Of a stretch of 64,000 nt of DNA, positions 28,317 through 38,400 are shown piece after piece. Position 1 is the stretch's first letter; the number at the start of each line of letters is the position of its first letter. Position numbers and translations under genes: made by a program. The stretch is from Streptomyces akebiae (lineage in GTDB: Bacteria; Actinomycetota; Actinomycetes; Streptomycetales; Streptomycetaceae). The stretch spans positions 8,308,001-8,372,000 of the forward strand of contig NZ_CP080647.1 in the NCBI RefSeq assembly GCF_019599145.1. The letters run 5' to 3'. The notes beneath the pieces were generated by a model. The model ran no database searches. It saw only the letters and a program-made list of their open reading frames with translations, and was not told the DNA's origin.

Positions 28317-28655
28317 GTGAGCGGCGGGTCGGTTGTGTCGGGTGTGAAGTCCGGGGTGAAGTCCGGGGTGCAGGAGATCCAGGAGATCCGGGAGATGACC
28401 GTCGCGGTCGCCTTCGCGGGGATGAGGAAAGCGGTCGACGTGGTGTTCCGTGCCGGCTGCCCCGACTGCCGGGCCAACTTCGAGCTGGGCGCGAGCGCAC
28501 TGCGTCTCGCCATCGGCGCCACCAGCAAGACCACCTTCTACTCCTTCACCTGCCCCGAGTGCGGCACCGCCGTCCGCAAGCCGGCCGGCGAGCGCATCGT
28601 CGAGCTGCTGACCGGGGGCGGCGTGCGGACCCTCAGGCTGCATTCGGCGGGGTAG
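28317..28655 (+). CDS. Small conserved protein with a CxxC...CxxC zinc-ribbon pattern
   Basis: I do not recognise the family. The 112-residue product has CPDC and CPEC pairs 27 residues apart, a likely zinc site, within AGCPDCRANFELG ... YSFTCPECGTAVRKPAGERIVELL. The start is uncertain: an ATG at 28395 with AGGAG nine bases upstream would give 86 residues. The extra 26 codons are two 12-base repeats (GTGAAGTCCGGG) and near-repeats of GAGATCC, encoding a low-complexity start. It lies between pafC and the small membrane protein. Confidence 0.6.
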   Translation: MSGGSVVSGVKSGVKSGVQEIQEIREMTVAVAFAGMRKAVDVVFRAGCPDCRANFELGASALRLAIGATSKTTFYSFTCPECGTAVRKPAGERIVELLTGGGVRTLRLHSAG

Positions 28656-28665
28656 GGCCAGGGGC

Positions 28666-28671
28666 TAGGGT
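28666..28671 (+). promoter_or_regulatory. -10 box TAGGGT for a leaderless transcript
   Basis: TAGGGT ends six bases before the ATG of the small membrane-protein gene, the same spacing as for trmI and pafA. No ribosome site is present. Confidence 0.5.
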
Positions 28672-28677
28672 CGGCTC

Positions 28678-28872
28678 ATGTTCTGGGCGATGTTCGCGGT
28701 GGCTGTCGGTTTCGTGGGGCTGGTCGTGCTCGGGGTGCTGGCCGTGCGGGTCTTTCTGGAGGCTCGGCGGCTCGGTGCGCAGGTCACGGAGTCGGCGCGG
28801 AGGATCAGCCGGGCGGCGGAGGACCTGGAGCGGGCGACGGCGAGCGCGGCCCGCTCTGTGGACGCTCTGTGA
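28678..28872 (+). CDS. Small single-pass membrane protein with amphipathic tail
   Basis: The 64-residue product has one transmembrane segment (about residues 3-25, AMFAVAVGFVGLVVLGVLAV) followed by a charged helix with heptad-like spacing (ARRLGAQVTESARRISRAAEDLERATASAARSV). The shape resembles DUF948-like membrane anchors, but I cannot assign a function. It lies just upstream of tatA on the same strand. Confidence 0.65.
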   Translation: MFWAMFAVAVGFVGLVVLGVLAVRVFLEARRLGAQVTESARRISRAAEDLERATASAARSVDAL

Positions 28873-29065
28873 GTTGCGGCCGAGGCCCCTGTGAGTTGAC
28901 CGCGCGGTGCGTTTTGCGCCACTTCGCCCTGTCACCTTCTCACCTTGGGCAGGTACGCTGCCTGTCGCGGCGCGGAGAACGAGGCCCGGGTCGCGAATCG
29001 GGAGTACGCACGGGGATTGCCCAGCGTTCACCCCTGAGCGTTACGATCGCTGCCAGTACGATCGT

Positions 29066-29092
29066 TCGGACACTTGTCCGACCGGTCGGACA
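29066..29092. promoter_or_regulatory. Three alternating half-sites upstream of tatA
   Basis: TCGGACA (29066), TGTCCGA (29075) and TCGGACA (29086) form two overlapping palindromes; the second is a perfect 18-bp inverted repeat. They lie 39 bases before tatA, downstream of two TACGATCG direct repeats (29042 and 29057) that contain possible -10 boxes. The layout is operator-like; the binding protein is unknown. Confidence 0.45.
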
Positions 29093-29130
29093 GCCCCCAC
29101 CCGCCGCCTCGGTGAAGAAGGTAGACAGCT

Positions 29131-29418
29131 ATGGGTAGGCTCGGCCCCACCGAGATCATTCTGATCCTCGTCGTCATCATCCTGCTGTTCGGTGCGAAGA
29201 AGCTTCCGGACATGGCGCGCTCGCTGGGCAAGTCCGCCCGCATCCTCAAGAGCGAGGCCAAGGCCATGAAGTCCGACGGCCAGGACGACACCACCGCGGC
29301 GGCCGCGCCTCCGCACGCCGGCAGCGAGGCTCCGGCCCAGCGCACCATCCAGGCCGCCCCCGGCGACGTGACCAGCTCCCGCCCGGTGAGCGAGCCGACG
29401 GACACCACCAAGCGCTGA
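29131..29418 (+). CDS. tatA: Sec-independent translocase subunit TatA
   Basis: The 95-residue protein has the TatA layout: a short N-terminal membrane helix ([15 protein letters not shown]), a hinge [16 protein letters not shown], an amphipathic helix and a disordered tail. It oligomerises to let folded twin-arginine proteins cross the membrane. The ATG at 29131 is preceded by GAAGAAGG. tatC follows after 50 bases, with a short hairpin (AGGCCGGA/TCCGGCCT) between them. Confidence 0.95.
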   Translation: MGRLGPTEIILILVVIILLFGAKKLPDMARSLGKSARILKSEAKAMKSDGQDDTTAAAAPPHAGSEAPAQRTIQAAPGDVTSSRPVSEPTDTTKR

Positions 29419-29468
29419 CGCAAGGCCGGATCGGACTTCCGGCCTGCCGCACGAGATGAGGACGTGGG

Positions 29469-30419
29469 TTGCTCAAGTCTGCCCGCAACAAGGAGAAGGA
29501 TCCCGAGGGGCGGATGCCCCTCGTGGAGCACCTTCGCGAGCTCCGCAACCGGCTGGGCAAAGCGCTCCTGGCCATCATCGTGGCCTCTGTGGTGGGTCTG
29601 GTCTTCTACCAGGAGATCATCAACTTCCTCACCCGGCCGGTCCAGGAGTCCGTCGGGTGCACGCGCGACTTCACCGAGCTCGCCAAGGAGAGCACCGGAG
29701 CCTGCGGCAACATCACGATGTCGGGTCTGATGGGCCCGTTCACGTTGATGATCAAGGTGTCGCTGACGGCCGGTGTGGTCATCGCGAGCCCGGTCTGGCT
29801 CTATCAGCTGTGGGCCTTCATCGCGCCCGGTCTGCACCGGCACGAGAAGCGCTACTCGATGGCCTTCGTGGCGGCGGGCTTCCCCCTTTTCATGGTGGGC
29901 GCCTACTTCTCGTACCACGTGCTGCCCGCGGCCGCCGAGGTCCTGCTGGACTTCACCCCTGACAACGCCGTCAACCTGCTGCCCCTGGACGAGCTGCTGG
30001 ACCTCGTGACCCGCATGGTCATCGTCTTCGGTCTCTCCTTCGAGCTGCCGCTCGTGCTCGTCATGATGAACATGACCGGCATGGTCACCGGCCGCCGGAT
30101 GCTGGGCTGGTGGCGGGCCATGATCATGGGTGTCACCGTGTTCGCCGCGTTCGCCACCCCGACCGTCGACCCGGTCTCGATGCTCTCGCTCGCCGCGCCG
30201 ATCATCGCGCTCTACTTCGTGGCCACCGGGTTCTCCCTGCTGAACGACAAGCGCAGGCGCCAGCGCGATGCGCTCGGCCCCGCCGACGACGAGGCCTCCG
30301 AGCTGGATCTCACCCCCGAGGACATCGGCGAGATCGAGACCGTGTCCGTGAGCAAGGCGCTTCCCGCGCAGACCGAGCCCGAGCGGGAACGGATCAACGG
30401 GTACGACGACGTGACCTGA
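29469..30419 (+). CDS. tatC: Sec-independent translocase subunit TatC (TTG start)
   Basis: The 316-residue polytopic membrane protein (six helices) is the twin-arginine signal receptor. MPLVEHLRELRNRL near the N-terminus is the TatC signature. The cytoplasmic tail from about residue 255 is charged. The best start is TTG 29469, with GAGGA six bases upstream; the next ATG is 45 bases downstream, just before the conserved PLVEHLREL. This rare start may limit synthesis. Confidence 0.93.
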   Translation: MLKSARNKEKDPEGRMPLVEHLRELRNRLGKALLAIIVASVVGLVFYQEIINFLTRPVQESVGCTRDFTELAKESTGACGNITMSGLMGPFTLMIKVSLTAGVVIASPVWLYQLWAFIAPGLHRHEKRYSMAFVAAGFPLFMVGAYFSYHVLPAAAEVLLDFTPDNAVNLLPLDELLDLVTRMVIVFGLSFELPLVLVMMNMTGMVTGRRMLGWWRAMIMGVTVFAAFATPTVDPVSMLSLAAPIIALYFVATGFSLLNDKRRRQRDALGPADDEASELDLTPEDIGEIETVSVSKALPAQTEPERERINGYDDVT

Positions 30420-30447
30420 GCACCGGCGCACGGCACGAAGCGGAGCC

Positions 30448-30491
30448 ACGACGGCGGTGGGCCCCCGGATCCGGGGGCCCACCGCCGTCGT
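30448..30491. terminator. Perfect 44-bp palindrome ending the tat operon
   Basis: ACGACGGCGGTGGGCCCCC and its exact complement meet at GGATCC with no unpaired base, 28 bases after tatC. This is the longest perfect inverted repeat in the window and almost certainly a factor-independent terminator. Confidence 0.85.
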
Positions 30492-30609
30492 CGTGCGTCC
30501 GTTCGCCGTGATTCCTTTTCGGACCGTGGACGGTCCTGATCTCGACGGTGCCACGATCCGGATAATGATCGTCCTGTTGTCAGTGGGGCCCGGTACGCTC
30601 GAAAGCACG

Positions 30610-33414
30610 ATGACAGAGGATCTCTCACCCGCTGAGCGGTATGCGGCAGCACGTAGGCGCGCTGCCGAGCAGGCCACCGCGCTCGCCTCCTTCCGCGAGA
30701 TGTACGACTTCGGTCTCGACCCCTTCCAGATCGAGGCCTGCCAGGCGCTGGAGGCGGGCAAGGGCGTCCTGGTGGCCGCCCCGACCGGCTCGGGCAAGAC
30801 GATCGTCGGCGAGTTCGCCGTCCACCTCGCCCTGCTCCAGGGCAAGAAGTGCTTCTACACGACACCCATCAAGGCCCTGTCGAACCAGAAGTACGCCGAC
30901 CTGTGCCGCCGTCACGGCGCCGACAAGGTCGGTCTGCTCACCGGCGACAACAGCGTCAACTCCGACGCCCCCGTGGTCGTGATGACCACCGAGGTGCTGC
31001 GGAACATGCTGTACGCGGGTTCCCAGACCCTCCTCGGCCTCGGGTACGTGGTCATGGACGAGGTGCACTACCTCTCCGACCGCTTCCGGGGCGCGGTGTG
31101 GGAAGAGGTGATCATCCACCTTCCCGAGTCGGTCACCCTCGTCTCCCTCTCGGCCACCGTGTCGAACGCGGAGGAGTTCGGCGACTGGCTGGACACCGTG
31201 CGCGGCGACACGGACGTGATCGTCTCCGAACACCGGCCGGTGCCGCTGTTCCAGCACGTGCTCGCCGGACGGCGGATGTACGACCTGTTCGAGGAGGGCG
31301 AGGGCAACAAGAAGGCCGTCAACCCGGACCTGACCCGGATGGCACGGATGGAGGCCAGCCGGCCGTCCTTCCAGGACCGCCGTCGCGGCCGCTCCATGCG
31401 CGAGGCCGACCGTGAGCGTGAGCGCAGACAGCGGTCGAGGATCTGGATCCCGAGCCGGCCCGAAGTCATCGAACGGCTCGACTCCGAAGGTCTGTTGCCC
31501 GCCATCACCTTCATCTTCAGCCGCGCCGCCTGCGAGGCCGCCGTCCAGCAGTGCCTGTACGCGGGACTCCGGCTGAACGACGACGAGTCCCGGCACAAGG
31601 TGCGCGCCCTCGTCGAGGAGCGCACCGGCTCCATTCCCCGCGAGGACCTCCATGTCCTCGGCTACTACGAGTGGTTGGAGGGTCTGGAGCGCGGCATCGC
31701 GGCCCACCACGCGGGCATGCTGCCGACGTTCAAGGAGGTCGTCGAGGAACTCTTCGTACGCGGCCTGGTCAAGGCCGTGTTCGCCACCGAGACCCTCGCG
31801 CTCGGCATCAACATGCCGGCCCGCTCGGTGGTGCTGGAGAAGCTCGTCAAGTGGAACGGCGAGCAGCACGCCGACATCACCCCCGGTGAGTACACCCAGC
31901 TGACGGGGCGGGCGGGCCGGCGCGGCATCGATGTCGAGGGCCATGCGGTGGTGTTGTGGCAGCGCGGCATGAACCCCGACCACCTCGCCGGGCTCGCCGG
32001 CACCCGTACGTATCCGCTGCGCTCCAGCTTCAAGCCGTCGTACAACATGGCGGTCAACCTCGTCGAACAGTTCGGGCGGCACCGCTCGCGCGAGTTGCTG
32101 GAGACCTCGTTCGCGCAGTTCCAGGCCGACAAGTCGGTCGTCGGGATCTCCCGGCAGGTGCAGCGCAACGAGGAGGGCCTCGAAGGCTACCGGGAGTCCA
32201 TGACCTGCCACCTCGGGGACTTCGACGAGTACGCGCGCCTCAGGCGGGAGCTCAAGGACCGCGAGACGGAGCTGGCCAAGCAGGGGGCCGCGCAGCGGCG
32301 CGCCGAGGCCGCCGTCGCGTTGGAGAAGCTGAAGCCCGGGGACGTCATCCACGTGCCGACCGGCAAGTACGCCGGGCTCGCGCTGGTGCTGGACCCCGGG
32401 CTGCCCGCCGGGCGGTCCAACGGCCACCGGGGGTTGGAGTACCACGACGGGCCGCGTCCGCTGGTGCTGACCGCCGAACGGCAGGTCAAGCGGCTGGCGT
32501 CGATGGACTTCCCGGTGCCGGTGGAGGCGTTGGAGCGGATGCGGATCCCGAAGTCCTTCAACCCGCGTTCGCCGCAGTCCCGCCGGGACCTGGCGTCGGC
32601 GCTGCGCACCAAGGCCGGGCACCTCGTGCCGGACCGGCACCGCAAGCGGCGGGCCGCCGCCGCGGACGACCGCGAGATCGCCCGGCTGCGCACCGAGTTG
32701 CGGGCGCATCCGTGCCACGGCTGCGACGAGCGCGAGGACCACGCGCGGTGGGCCGAGCGGTACCACCGGCTCAAGCGGGACACCGCACAGCTGGAGCGGC
32801 GTATCGAGGGCCGTACGAACACCATCGCGCGGACCTTCGACCGGATCGTCGCCCTGCTCACCGAGCTGGACTATCTGCGGGGTGACGAGGTCACCGAGCA
32901 CGGCAAGCGGCTCGCCCGGCTGTACGGCGAGCTGGACCTGCTCGCCAGTGAGTGTCTGCGGGCGGGTGTGTGGGAGGGGCTCGGACCGGCGGAGCTCGCG
33001 GCCTGCGTCTCGGCCCTGGTCTACGAGGCCCGCGTCGGGGACGACGCGATGGCGCCGAAGCTGCCGTCCGGGAACGCCAAGGCCGCGCTGGGCGAGATGG
33101 TGCGGATCTGGGGGCGGCTGGACGCGCTGGAGGAGGAGTTCCGGATCACGCAGAGCGAGGGGGTCGGGCAGCGGGAACCCGACCTCGGCTTCGCCTGGGC
33201 CGCGTACATGTGGGCTTCGGGGTCGGGGCTCGACGAGGTGTTGCGTGAGGCGGAGATGCCGGCGGGTGATTTCGTGCGGTGGTGCAAGCAGGTGATCGAT
33301 GTGCTGGGGCAGATCTCGGCGGCGGCGCCGGCCGGTTCGACCGTGGGCAAGAGTGCGCGCAAGGCTGTGGACGGGGTATTGAGGGGGGTTGTGGCTTACT
33401 CGTCGGTGGGGTGA
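30610..33414 (+). CDS. helY: HelY-like superfamily 2 DEVH helicase (Ski2/Mtr4-like)
   Basis: The 934-residue ATP-dependent helicase carries motif I APTGSGKT (about residue 58), DEVH (from Asp150), motif III LSATVSN, and QLTGRAGRRG (motif VI) in the second RecA domain. The C-terminal half has the Mtr4/Ski2-type helical extension. Actinobacterial HelY is a probable RNA helicase. The ATG at 30610 has no clear ribosome site and lies 10 bases after a TACGCT box, so the leader is very short; a longer reading back to 30457 would cross the terminator. Confidence 0.9.
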   Translation: MTEDLSPAERYAAARRRAAEQATALASFREMYDFGLDPFQIEACQALEAGKGVLVAAPTGSGKTIVGEFAVHLALLQGKKCFYTTPIKALSNQKYADLCRRHGADKVGLLTGDNSVNSDAPVVVMTTEVLRNMLYAGSQTLLGLGYVVMDEVHYLSDRFRGAVWEEVIIHLPESVTLVSLSATVSNAEEFGDWLDTVRGDTDVIVSEHRPVPLFQHVLAGRRMYDLFEEGEGNKKAVNPDLTRMARMEASRPSFQDRRRGRSMREADRERERRQRSRIWIPSRPEVIERLDSEGLLPAITFIFSRAACEAAVQQCLYAGLRLNDDESRHKVRALVEERTGSIPREDLHVLGYYEWLEGLERGIAAHHAGMLPTFKEVVEELFVRGLVKAVFATETLALGINMPARSVVLEKLVKWNGEQHADITPGEYTQLTGRAGRRGIDVEGHAVVLWQRGMNPDHLAGLAGTRTYPLRSSFKPSYNMAVNLVEQFGRHRSRELLETSFAQFQADKSVVGISRQVQRNEEGLEGYRESMTCHLGDFDEYARLRRELKDRETELAKQGAAQRRAEAAVALEKLKPGDVIHVPTGKYAGLALVLDPGLPAGRSNGHRGLEYHDGPRPLVLTAERQVKRLASMDFPVPVEALERMRIPKSFNPRSPQSRRDLASALRTKAGHLVPDRHRKRRAAAADDREIARLRTELRAHPCHGCDEREDHARWAERYHRLKRDTAQLERRIEGRTNTIARTFDRIVALLTELDYLRGDEVTEHGKRLARLYGELDLLASECLRAGVWEGLGPAELAACVSALVYEARVGDDAMAPKLPSGNAKAALGEMVRIWGRLDALEEEFRITQSEGVGQREPDLGFAWAAYMWASGSGLDEVLREAEMPAGDFVRWCKQVIDVLGQISAAAPAGSTVGKSARKAVDGVLRGVVAYSSVG

Positions 33415-33474
33415 GGCGGGTTCGCCTGGGGTGGGGTGGACTGGGGTTCGTCGGCGGGTGCGGGTGAGTGGGGG

Positions 33475-33504
33475 TTCTCGCGCAGTTCCCCGCGCCCCCC
33501 TGAA
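33475..33504 (-). repeat. Streptomyces 3'-end element, copy 1
   Basis: Read on the minus strand, the block contains GGGGCGCGGGGAACTGCGCG and starts 4 bases after the allophanate hydrolase stop. The same block occurs at 35210-35235 and 62215-62242, each time on the sense strand after a stop codon. From memory this motif is very common between genes in Streptomyces. Confidence 0.7.
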
Positions 33505-33508
33505 CCGC

Positions 33509-35167
33509 TCAGCGGGCCAGGTAGCGCCTCCAGCCGCCGTGTTCGGTGATGTCCGGGGCGTCCCGGAGGGCCGTCGGTTCGCAGAGGAAGCCCGGGGCTC
33601 GGGTGCCGTCGGAGAGTTCGACGGAGCCGAGGGCCATGGGGCGGGGGAGGGTCGTCAGGAGGCGGCCCAGGCCTGCTGCCGGGAGGCGCCAGATCTCGGT
33701 CTCGATCGGGGCGCCGCCCTCGCCCACGTGGACCAGGCCCGGCTTGGGCGGTTCCGTACGCAGCGCGTGGAGGCGGTAGACGGGGGCCGTCGTGGTCGTT
33801 CGCTCCAGTCGGGCGCCCAGGGACAGCAGTTGGGGGTTCAGCGGCTGGCCCGAGAGGTGGGCGCCGACGACTGCCAGACGGGTGTCCGGCTGGAGCTCTG
33901 CGGCGAGGCGGGCCAGGCGGTCGTCCGTGAAGGCCGGGCCGATCAGCATCACGCCGAAGGGGAGACCGTTCACCTCGCCCGCGGGGACGGCCACCGCGGC
34001 CAGGTCGAAGAGGTTCGTGGAGTTGGTGAAACGGCCGAGGCGGGCGTTGGCGCCCAGCGGGTCGGCGGCCACCTCGGCGAGCGTGGGGTGGCCCGGTGTC
34101 GTCGGCAGCAACAGGGCGTCCGCGTCGGCCAGTTCGGCGAGCGCGCGGCTGCGCAGGGCGGCCAGCTGCTCTTGGTCGGCGAAGAGCCGGTGGGCCGGGA
34201 TGTCCCGGGCCCGGGTGATGATCCCCGCGACGGTGGGGTCCAGGGAGTCGACGCCGTCCGCGATCGCCTTGTCGACGAAGGCGCCGACCGCCGTGTAGCG
34301 CTCGGCCACGAAAGCGCCCTGGTAGAGCATGGCCGCCGCCTCGGTGAAGGGGGCGAGGTCCAGGGGGCGTACGTCCGCGCCCGCGGCTCTCAGACGGGTC
34401 ACCGTCGCCTCGTACGCCTCCGCCCAGCCCTCGTCCAGCTCGCCCAGCTGCTCGCGTGGGGGGACCGCGACGCGCCAGGGGCCCGGGGTGCGCGGGGGGA
34501 GGGGCGGGAGGGTGCGGTCGGGCGGGGAGGCCATGTGGGCGAGGGCCTGCTCCGCCTCCGGGAGGGTGCGGGCGAACACCGTGACGCAGTCGATCGAGGC
34601 GCAGGCCGGGACCACGCCGGTGGTGGGGACCAGGCCCCGGGTGGGCTTCAGGCCGACGATGCCGTTGAACGCGGCGGGCACCCTGCCGGAGCCCGCCGTG
34701 TCGGTGCCGAGCGCGAAGTCGACGAGGCCCAGCGCCACCGCCACGGCCGAACCCGCGCTGGAGCCGCCGCTGACCCGGGACGGGTCGTGGGCGCCCCGCA
34801 CGGCGCCGTACGGGGAGCGGGTGCCGACCAGGCCCGTGGCGAACTGGTCGAGGTTGGTGGTGCCGAGGACGAGAGCGCCGGCCGCGCGGAGGCGGGCGAC
34901 GACCGGGGCGTCGGCGTCCGGGGTGTACGCGTACGCGGGGCAGCCGGCGGTCGTGGGCAGGCCGTGGACGTCGATGTTGCCCTTGACGGCGACGAGACGG
35001 CCGGCGAGGGGGAGGTGGGCGCCCGCGGCCAGGCGGGCGTCGATGGCTTCTGCTTCGGCCTCCGCTTCGGCCCGGGGGCGTAGGTCGATCCAGATCTCGG
35101 GGCGGTCGACGGCTTCGATGCGGGCGTAGGCGGTGCGGACTCTGGTGAGGGTGGGGGAGTGGGGCAT
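33509..35167 (-). CDS. Allophanate hydrolase
   Basis: The 552-residue enzyme converts allophanate to ammonia and CO2. The amidase-signature half (residues 1 to about 430) has the Lys of AVKGN and the Ser pair of RVSGGSSAGSAVAVALG. The C-terminal domain (RLHALRTEPPKPGLVHVGEGGAPIETEIWRLP) is specific to allophanate hydrolases and finishes the decarboxylation. The ATG follows CCAGGAG. It is the last gene of the carboxylase operon, parted from the carboxylase by 239 bases that hold a MITE and a 3'-end element. Confidence 0.92.
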   Translation of the reverse strand: MPHSPTLTRVRTAYARIEAVDRPEIWIDLRPRAEAEAEAEAIDARLAAGAHLPLAGRLVAVKGNIDVHGLPTTAGCPAYAYTPDADAPVVARLRAAGALVLGTTNLDQFATGLVGTRSPYGAVRGAHDPSRVSGGSSAGSAVAVALGLVDFALGTDTAGSGRVPAAFNGIVGLKPTRGLVPTTGVVPACASIDCVTVFARTLPEAEQALAHMASPPDRTLPPLPPRTPGPWRVAVPPREQLGELDEGWAEAYEATVTRLRAAGADVRPLDLAPFTEAAAMLYQGAFVAERYTAVGAFVDKAIADGVDSLDPTVAGIITRARDIPAHRLFADQEQLAALRSRALAELADADALLLPTTPGHPTLAEVAADPLGANARLGRFTNSTNLFDLAAVAVPAGEVNGLPFGVMLIGPAFTDDRLARLAAELQPDTRLAVVGAHLSGQPLNPQLLSLGARLERTTTTAPVYRLHALRTEPPKPGLVHVGEGGAPIETEIWRLPAAGLGRLLTTLPRPMALGSVELSDGTRAPGFLCEPTALRDAPDITEHGGWRRYLAR

Positions 35168-35209
35168 CTGTGCTCCTGGGGGCTGTGGTCGGCTGCGGGT
35201 CGGTCGGGC

Positions 35210-35235
35210 TTCTCGCGCAGTTCCCCGCGCCCCTG
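35210..35235 (-). repeat. Streptomyces 3'-end element, copy 2
   Basis: This copy of the GGGAACTGCGCG element is on the minus strand, downstream of the carboxylase gene. Only the inserted MITE (35245-35407) separates it from the carboxylase stop codon, so it was probably directly after the stop before insertion. Confidence 0.65.
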
Positions 35236-35244
35236 TCGGGGCTA

Positions 35245-35407
35245 GGGGGCTTCTGATGGATCTCCGCGGCGTCGCGATGCCCGGCACGCACTCTCGCCGC
35301 ACCGGACGAAAGCCCAAGTAGCTCCGCTACGAGGACTTCCGCCCGGCACGCCGAGAGCACGCACCGAACGCCGCTCCTTCTTCCACGGAGATCCATCAGA
35401 AGCCCCC
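35245..35407. mobile_element. 163-bp MITE with 22-bp terminal inverted repeats and TA duplication
   Basis: The ends are perfect 22-bp inverted repeats (GGGGGCTTCTGATGG... at 35245-35266, complement at 35386-35407), with a further near-match inward. The interior has no gene and contains more imperfect inverted sequence. Both ends are flanked by TA (35243-35244 and 35408-35409), the target duplication made by IS630/Tc1-type transposases. No transposase is encoded, so it must move in trans. Its last base is part of the carboxylase TAG stop codon. Confidence 0.8.
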
Positions 35408-38400
35408 TAGGTGCGGTCCGGAGTCAGGATGATCAAGGCGGTGCCCGCGGTCACCTGGGCGCCCGGGGTGGTCAGGATCTGGTCGATGACGCCGTTCGCG
35501 GGGGACGGGACGTGGGACTCCATCTTCATCGCCTCCAGGGACAGGAGGGGCTGGCCGGTGGTCACCCGGTCTCCCGGTCGTATGTTCACCTGCCAGACGG
35601 AGGCGGCGTACTCGGCCTCGATCAGGTGGCCGCCCTCGGGGACGTGGATCTCGGCGGGCGGTAGCGGTTCGGCTGTCCCCGTCTCCCCCCTGTCGAACTC
35701 GCCTGCGGCCTCCCAGGCCGCTCTCTCCGCCGCGAACGCCGTCTGCTGCCGCCTCCTGAACTCGGCCACGGATTCGGCGTTCTCGGACAGGAAGGCCTCG
35801 TACTCGGCCAGGGAGAACGTGCCCTGCTCGACGCGCGGGACGAAGCGGCCCGAGACGATGTCCGCGCGCAGGTCCAGTAGTTCGTCGGCGTCCACGGGAT
35901 ACCACTTGACGCGGTCGAAGAAGCGGAGCAGCCAGGGGGAGCCGGGCTCGAAGGCGCCGCGCTGCTGCCAGGGCGACCACACCTGGGTGGTGCGGCCGAC
36001 GAACTGGTAACCGCCGGGCCCTTCCATGCCGTAGACGCAGAGGTAGGCGCCCCCGATGCCGACCGAGTTCTCCGCCGTCCAGGTGCGGGCCGGGTTGTAC
36101 TTCGTGGTCACCAGGCGATGACGGGGGTCCAGCGGGGTCGCCACGGGAGCGCCCAGATAGACGTCGCCCAGGCCCAGGACCAGGTACTCGGCGGCGAATA
36201 CCGTGTCGTAGACGTCGGCCACCGTGTCCAGGCCGTTGACGCGGCGGATGAACTCGATGTTCCAGGGGCACCAGGGCGCGTCGTCGCGGACGCCCGCCAT
36301 GTAGCGGGCGATGGCCTCACGGGTCGCGGGGTCGTCCCAGGAGAGGGGCAGGTGGATGGTGCGGGAGGGGACGACCAGCTCGTCCGTCGGGGGGAGGGCC
36401 GCCGCGATCCGGCGTACCGCTGTGAGGAGTTCGGACTGGGGGAGCCGTCCCGGGTCCGTGCGGATCTGCAGGGAGCGGATGCCGGGGGTGAGGTCGGTGA
36501 CGCCGTCGAGGCCCGCCTCGGCGACGGCCTCCATCAGGGCGTGGACCCGCATCCGCAGGGCCAGGTCGAGCCGCATGGGCCCGAACTCGACCAGGAGGTT
36601 GTCGTCGCCGCTGCGGCGGTACGTCACGTCGCCGTCGCGGGCCAGGACGCCGCCGTCGACGATCGCGGGGCGGGGCGAGGCGTCGTCCGCGACCGGGCGG
36701 AAGCGGACGGTGTCCCCGGGACGCAGTTGGCCCAGCTTCCAGCGCTCGGTGGAGACGACCGTGGCCGGGCAGACGAAGCCGCCGAGGGAGGGGCCGTCGG
36801 GGCCCAGGAGGACCGGCATGTCCCCGGTGTAGTCGACGGCGCCGACCGAGTACGGGGTGTCGTGGATGTTGGAGGGGTGCAGGCCCGCCTCGCCGCCGTC
36901 GGCGCGGGCCCAGCGGGGTTTGGGCCCGACGAGGCGTACGCCGGTGCGGGCCGAGTTGAAGTGGACCTTCCAGTCGGCCGCGTAGAACTCGTGGATGTCC
37001 TCCTCGGTGAAGAACTCCGGCGCTGCGTGCGGGCCTTCGAGGACGTCCACCTGCCAGGAGGCGGGGAAGGAGGGGCGCGCTTCCGGTGGGACGGGTCCCG
37101 CGTGCCGCGTGGCTTCGCCGCCGTGCAGGACGTCGCCCGTGCGCAGGGCCCGGCCGCCGTGGCCGCCGAAGCGGCCCAGGGTGAACGTGGCCGCGCTGCC
37201 GAGGAACGGAGGGACGTCGAGGCCGCCGCCCGCGAAGAGGACGTAGGTGCGCAGTCCGTGTCCGGTGGGGGCGCCGACGGCCAGTACGGCTCCGGCGGGT
37301 ACCGTCACCGGTTCCCACCGCGCGATCGGTGAGCCGTCCACGGTCACCGGGGCCGGGGCGCCCGTCACGCAGACCGTGGTGGCGTGCGTGAAGCGCAACG
37401 ACGGGCCCTGGAGGGTGCATTCGAGGCCGGGGGCGCCGTCGGGGTTGCCCAGCGCCCGGTTGCCGAGGCGGAAGGACAGGTCGTCCATGGGGCCGCTGGG
37501 CGGGACGCCGACCTGCCAGTGCCCGGTGCGGCCGGGCCAGTCCTGCACCGTGGTGAGGGTGCCGCCGGAGACGACCTCGATCCGGGGTGTCGGATCGGTG
37601 ACGGCGGCGAGGGTCGCCGTGGAGTGGCCGGCCCGCTGGAAGTCCCCGTCGGTGAGGGCCGCCCGGAGCTGGCCCAGGTTCGTCTCGATGCCGTCGACCC
37701 GGGTCCCGGCCAGCGCCTCGTCGAGCCGGCGCAGGGCCTGGGCGCGGTCGGAGCCGTGCGCGACGACTTTCGCGAGCAGCGGGTCGTACGACGCCGTGAC
37801 CTCCGTACCCGTCTCCGCCCAGCCGTCGACGCGGACACCCGGCGGGAACTCGACCCGCGTCAACAGGCCCGCGCTCGGCCGGTGTTCACGACAGGGGTCC
37901 TCGGCGTAGACCCGGGCCTCGACGGCGTGGCCGCGCGGCTGCCCCGGGGCCCGGACGACGGAGACCTCGCCGCGGGCCAGGCGCAGCATCCAGGCGACGA
38001 GGTCGACGCCGTAGATCTCCTCGGTGACCGGATGTTCCACCTGGAGGCGGGTGTTGACCTCCAGGAAGTACGCCTCCTCGCAGGCGGCGTCGTACACGAA
38101 CTCGACCGTGCCGGCGGAGCGGTACTCGACGCTCGCGCACAGGTCGCGGGCGGCGGCGGCCAGCCGTGCGCGTACGTGGTCGGGCAGGCCGGGAGCGGGG
38201 GCCTCCTCGACGACCTTCTGGTTGCGGCGCTGGAGGGTGCAGTCACGGTCGCCGAAGGTGACGACGAGGCCGTCGCCGTCGCCGAAGACCTGCACCTCGA
38301 CGTGGCGGGCCCGCTCGACGAGGCGTTCGAGGTAGACACCTGACGAGGACCCCGGGCCGAAGGAGGCGGCGGCGACGCGCCGCACCCGCTCCCAGGCCTC

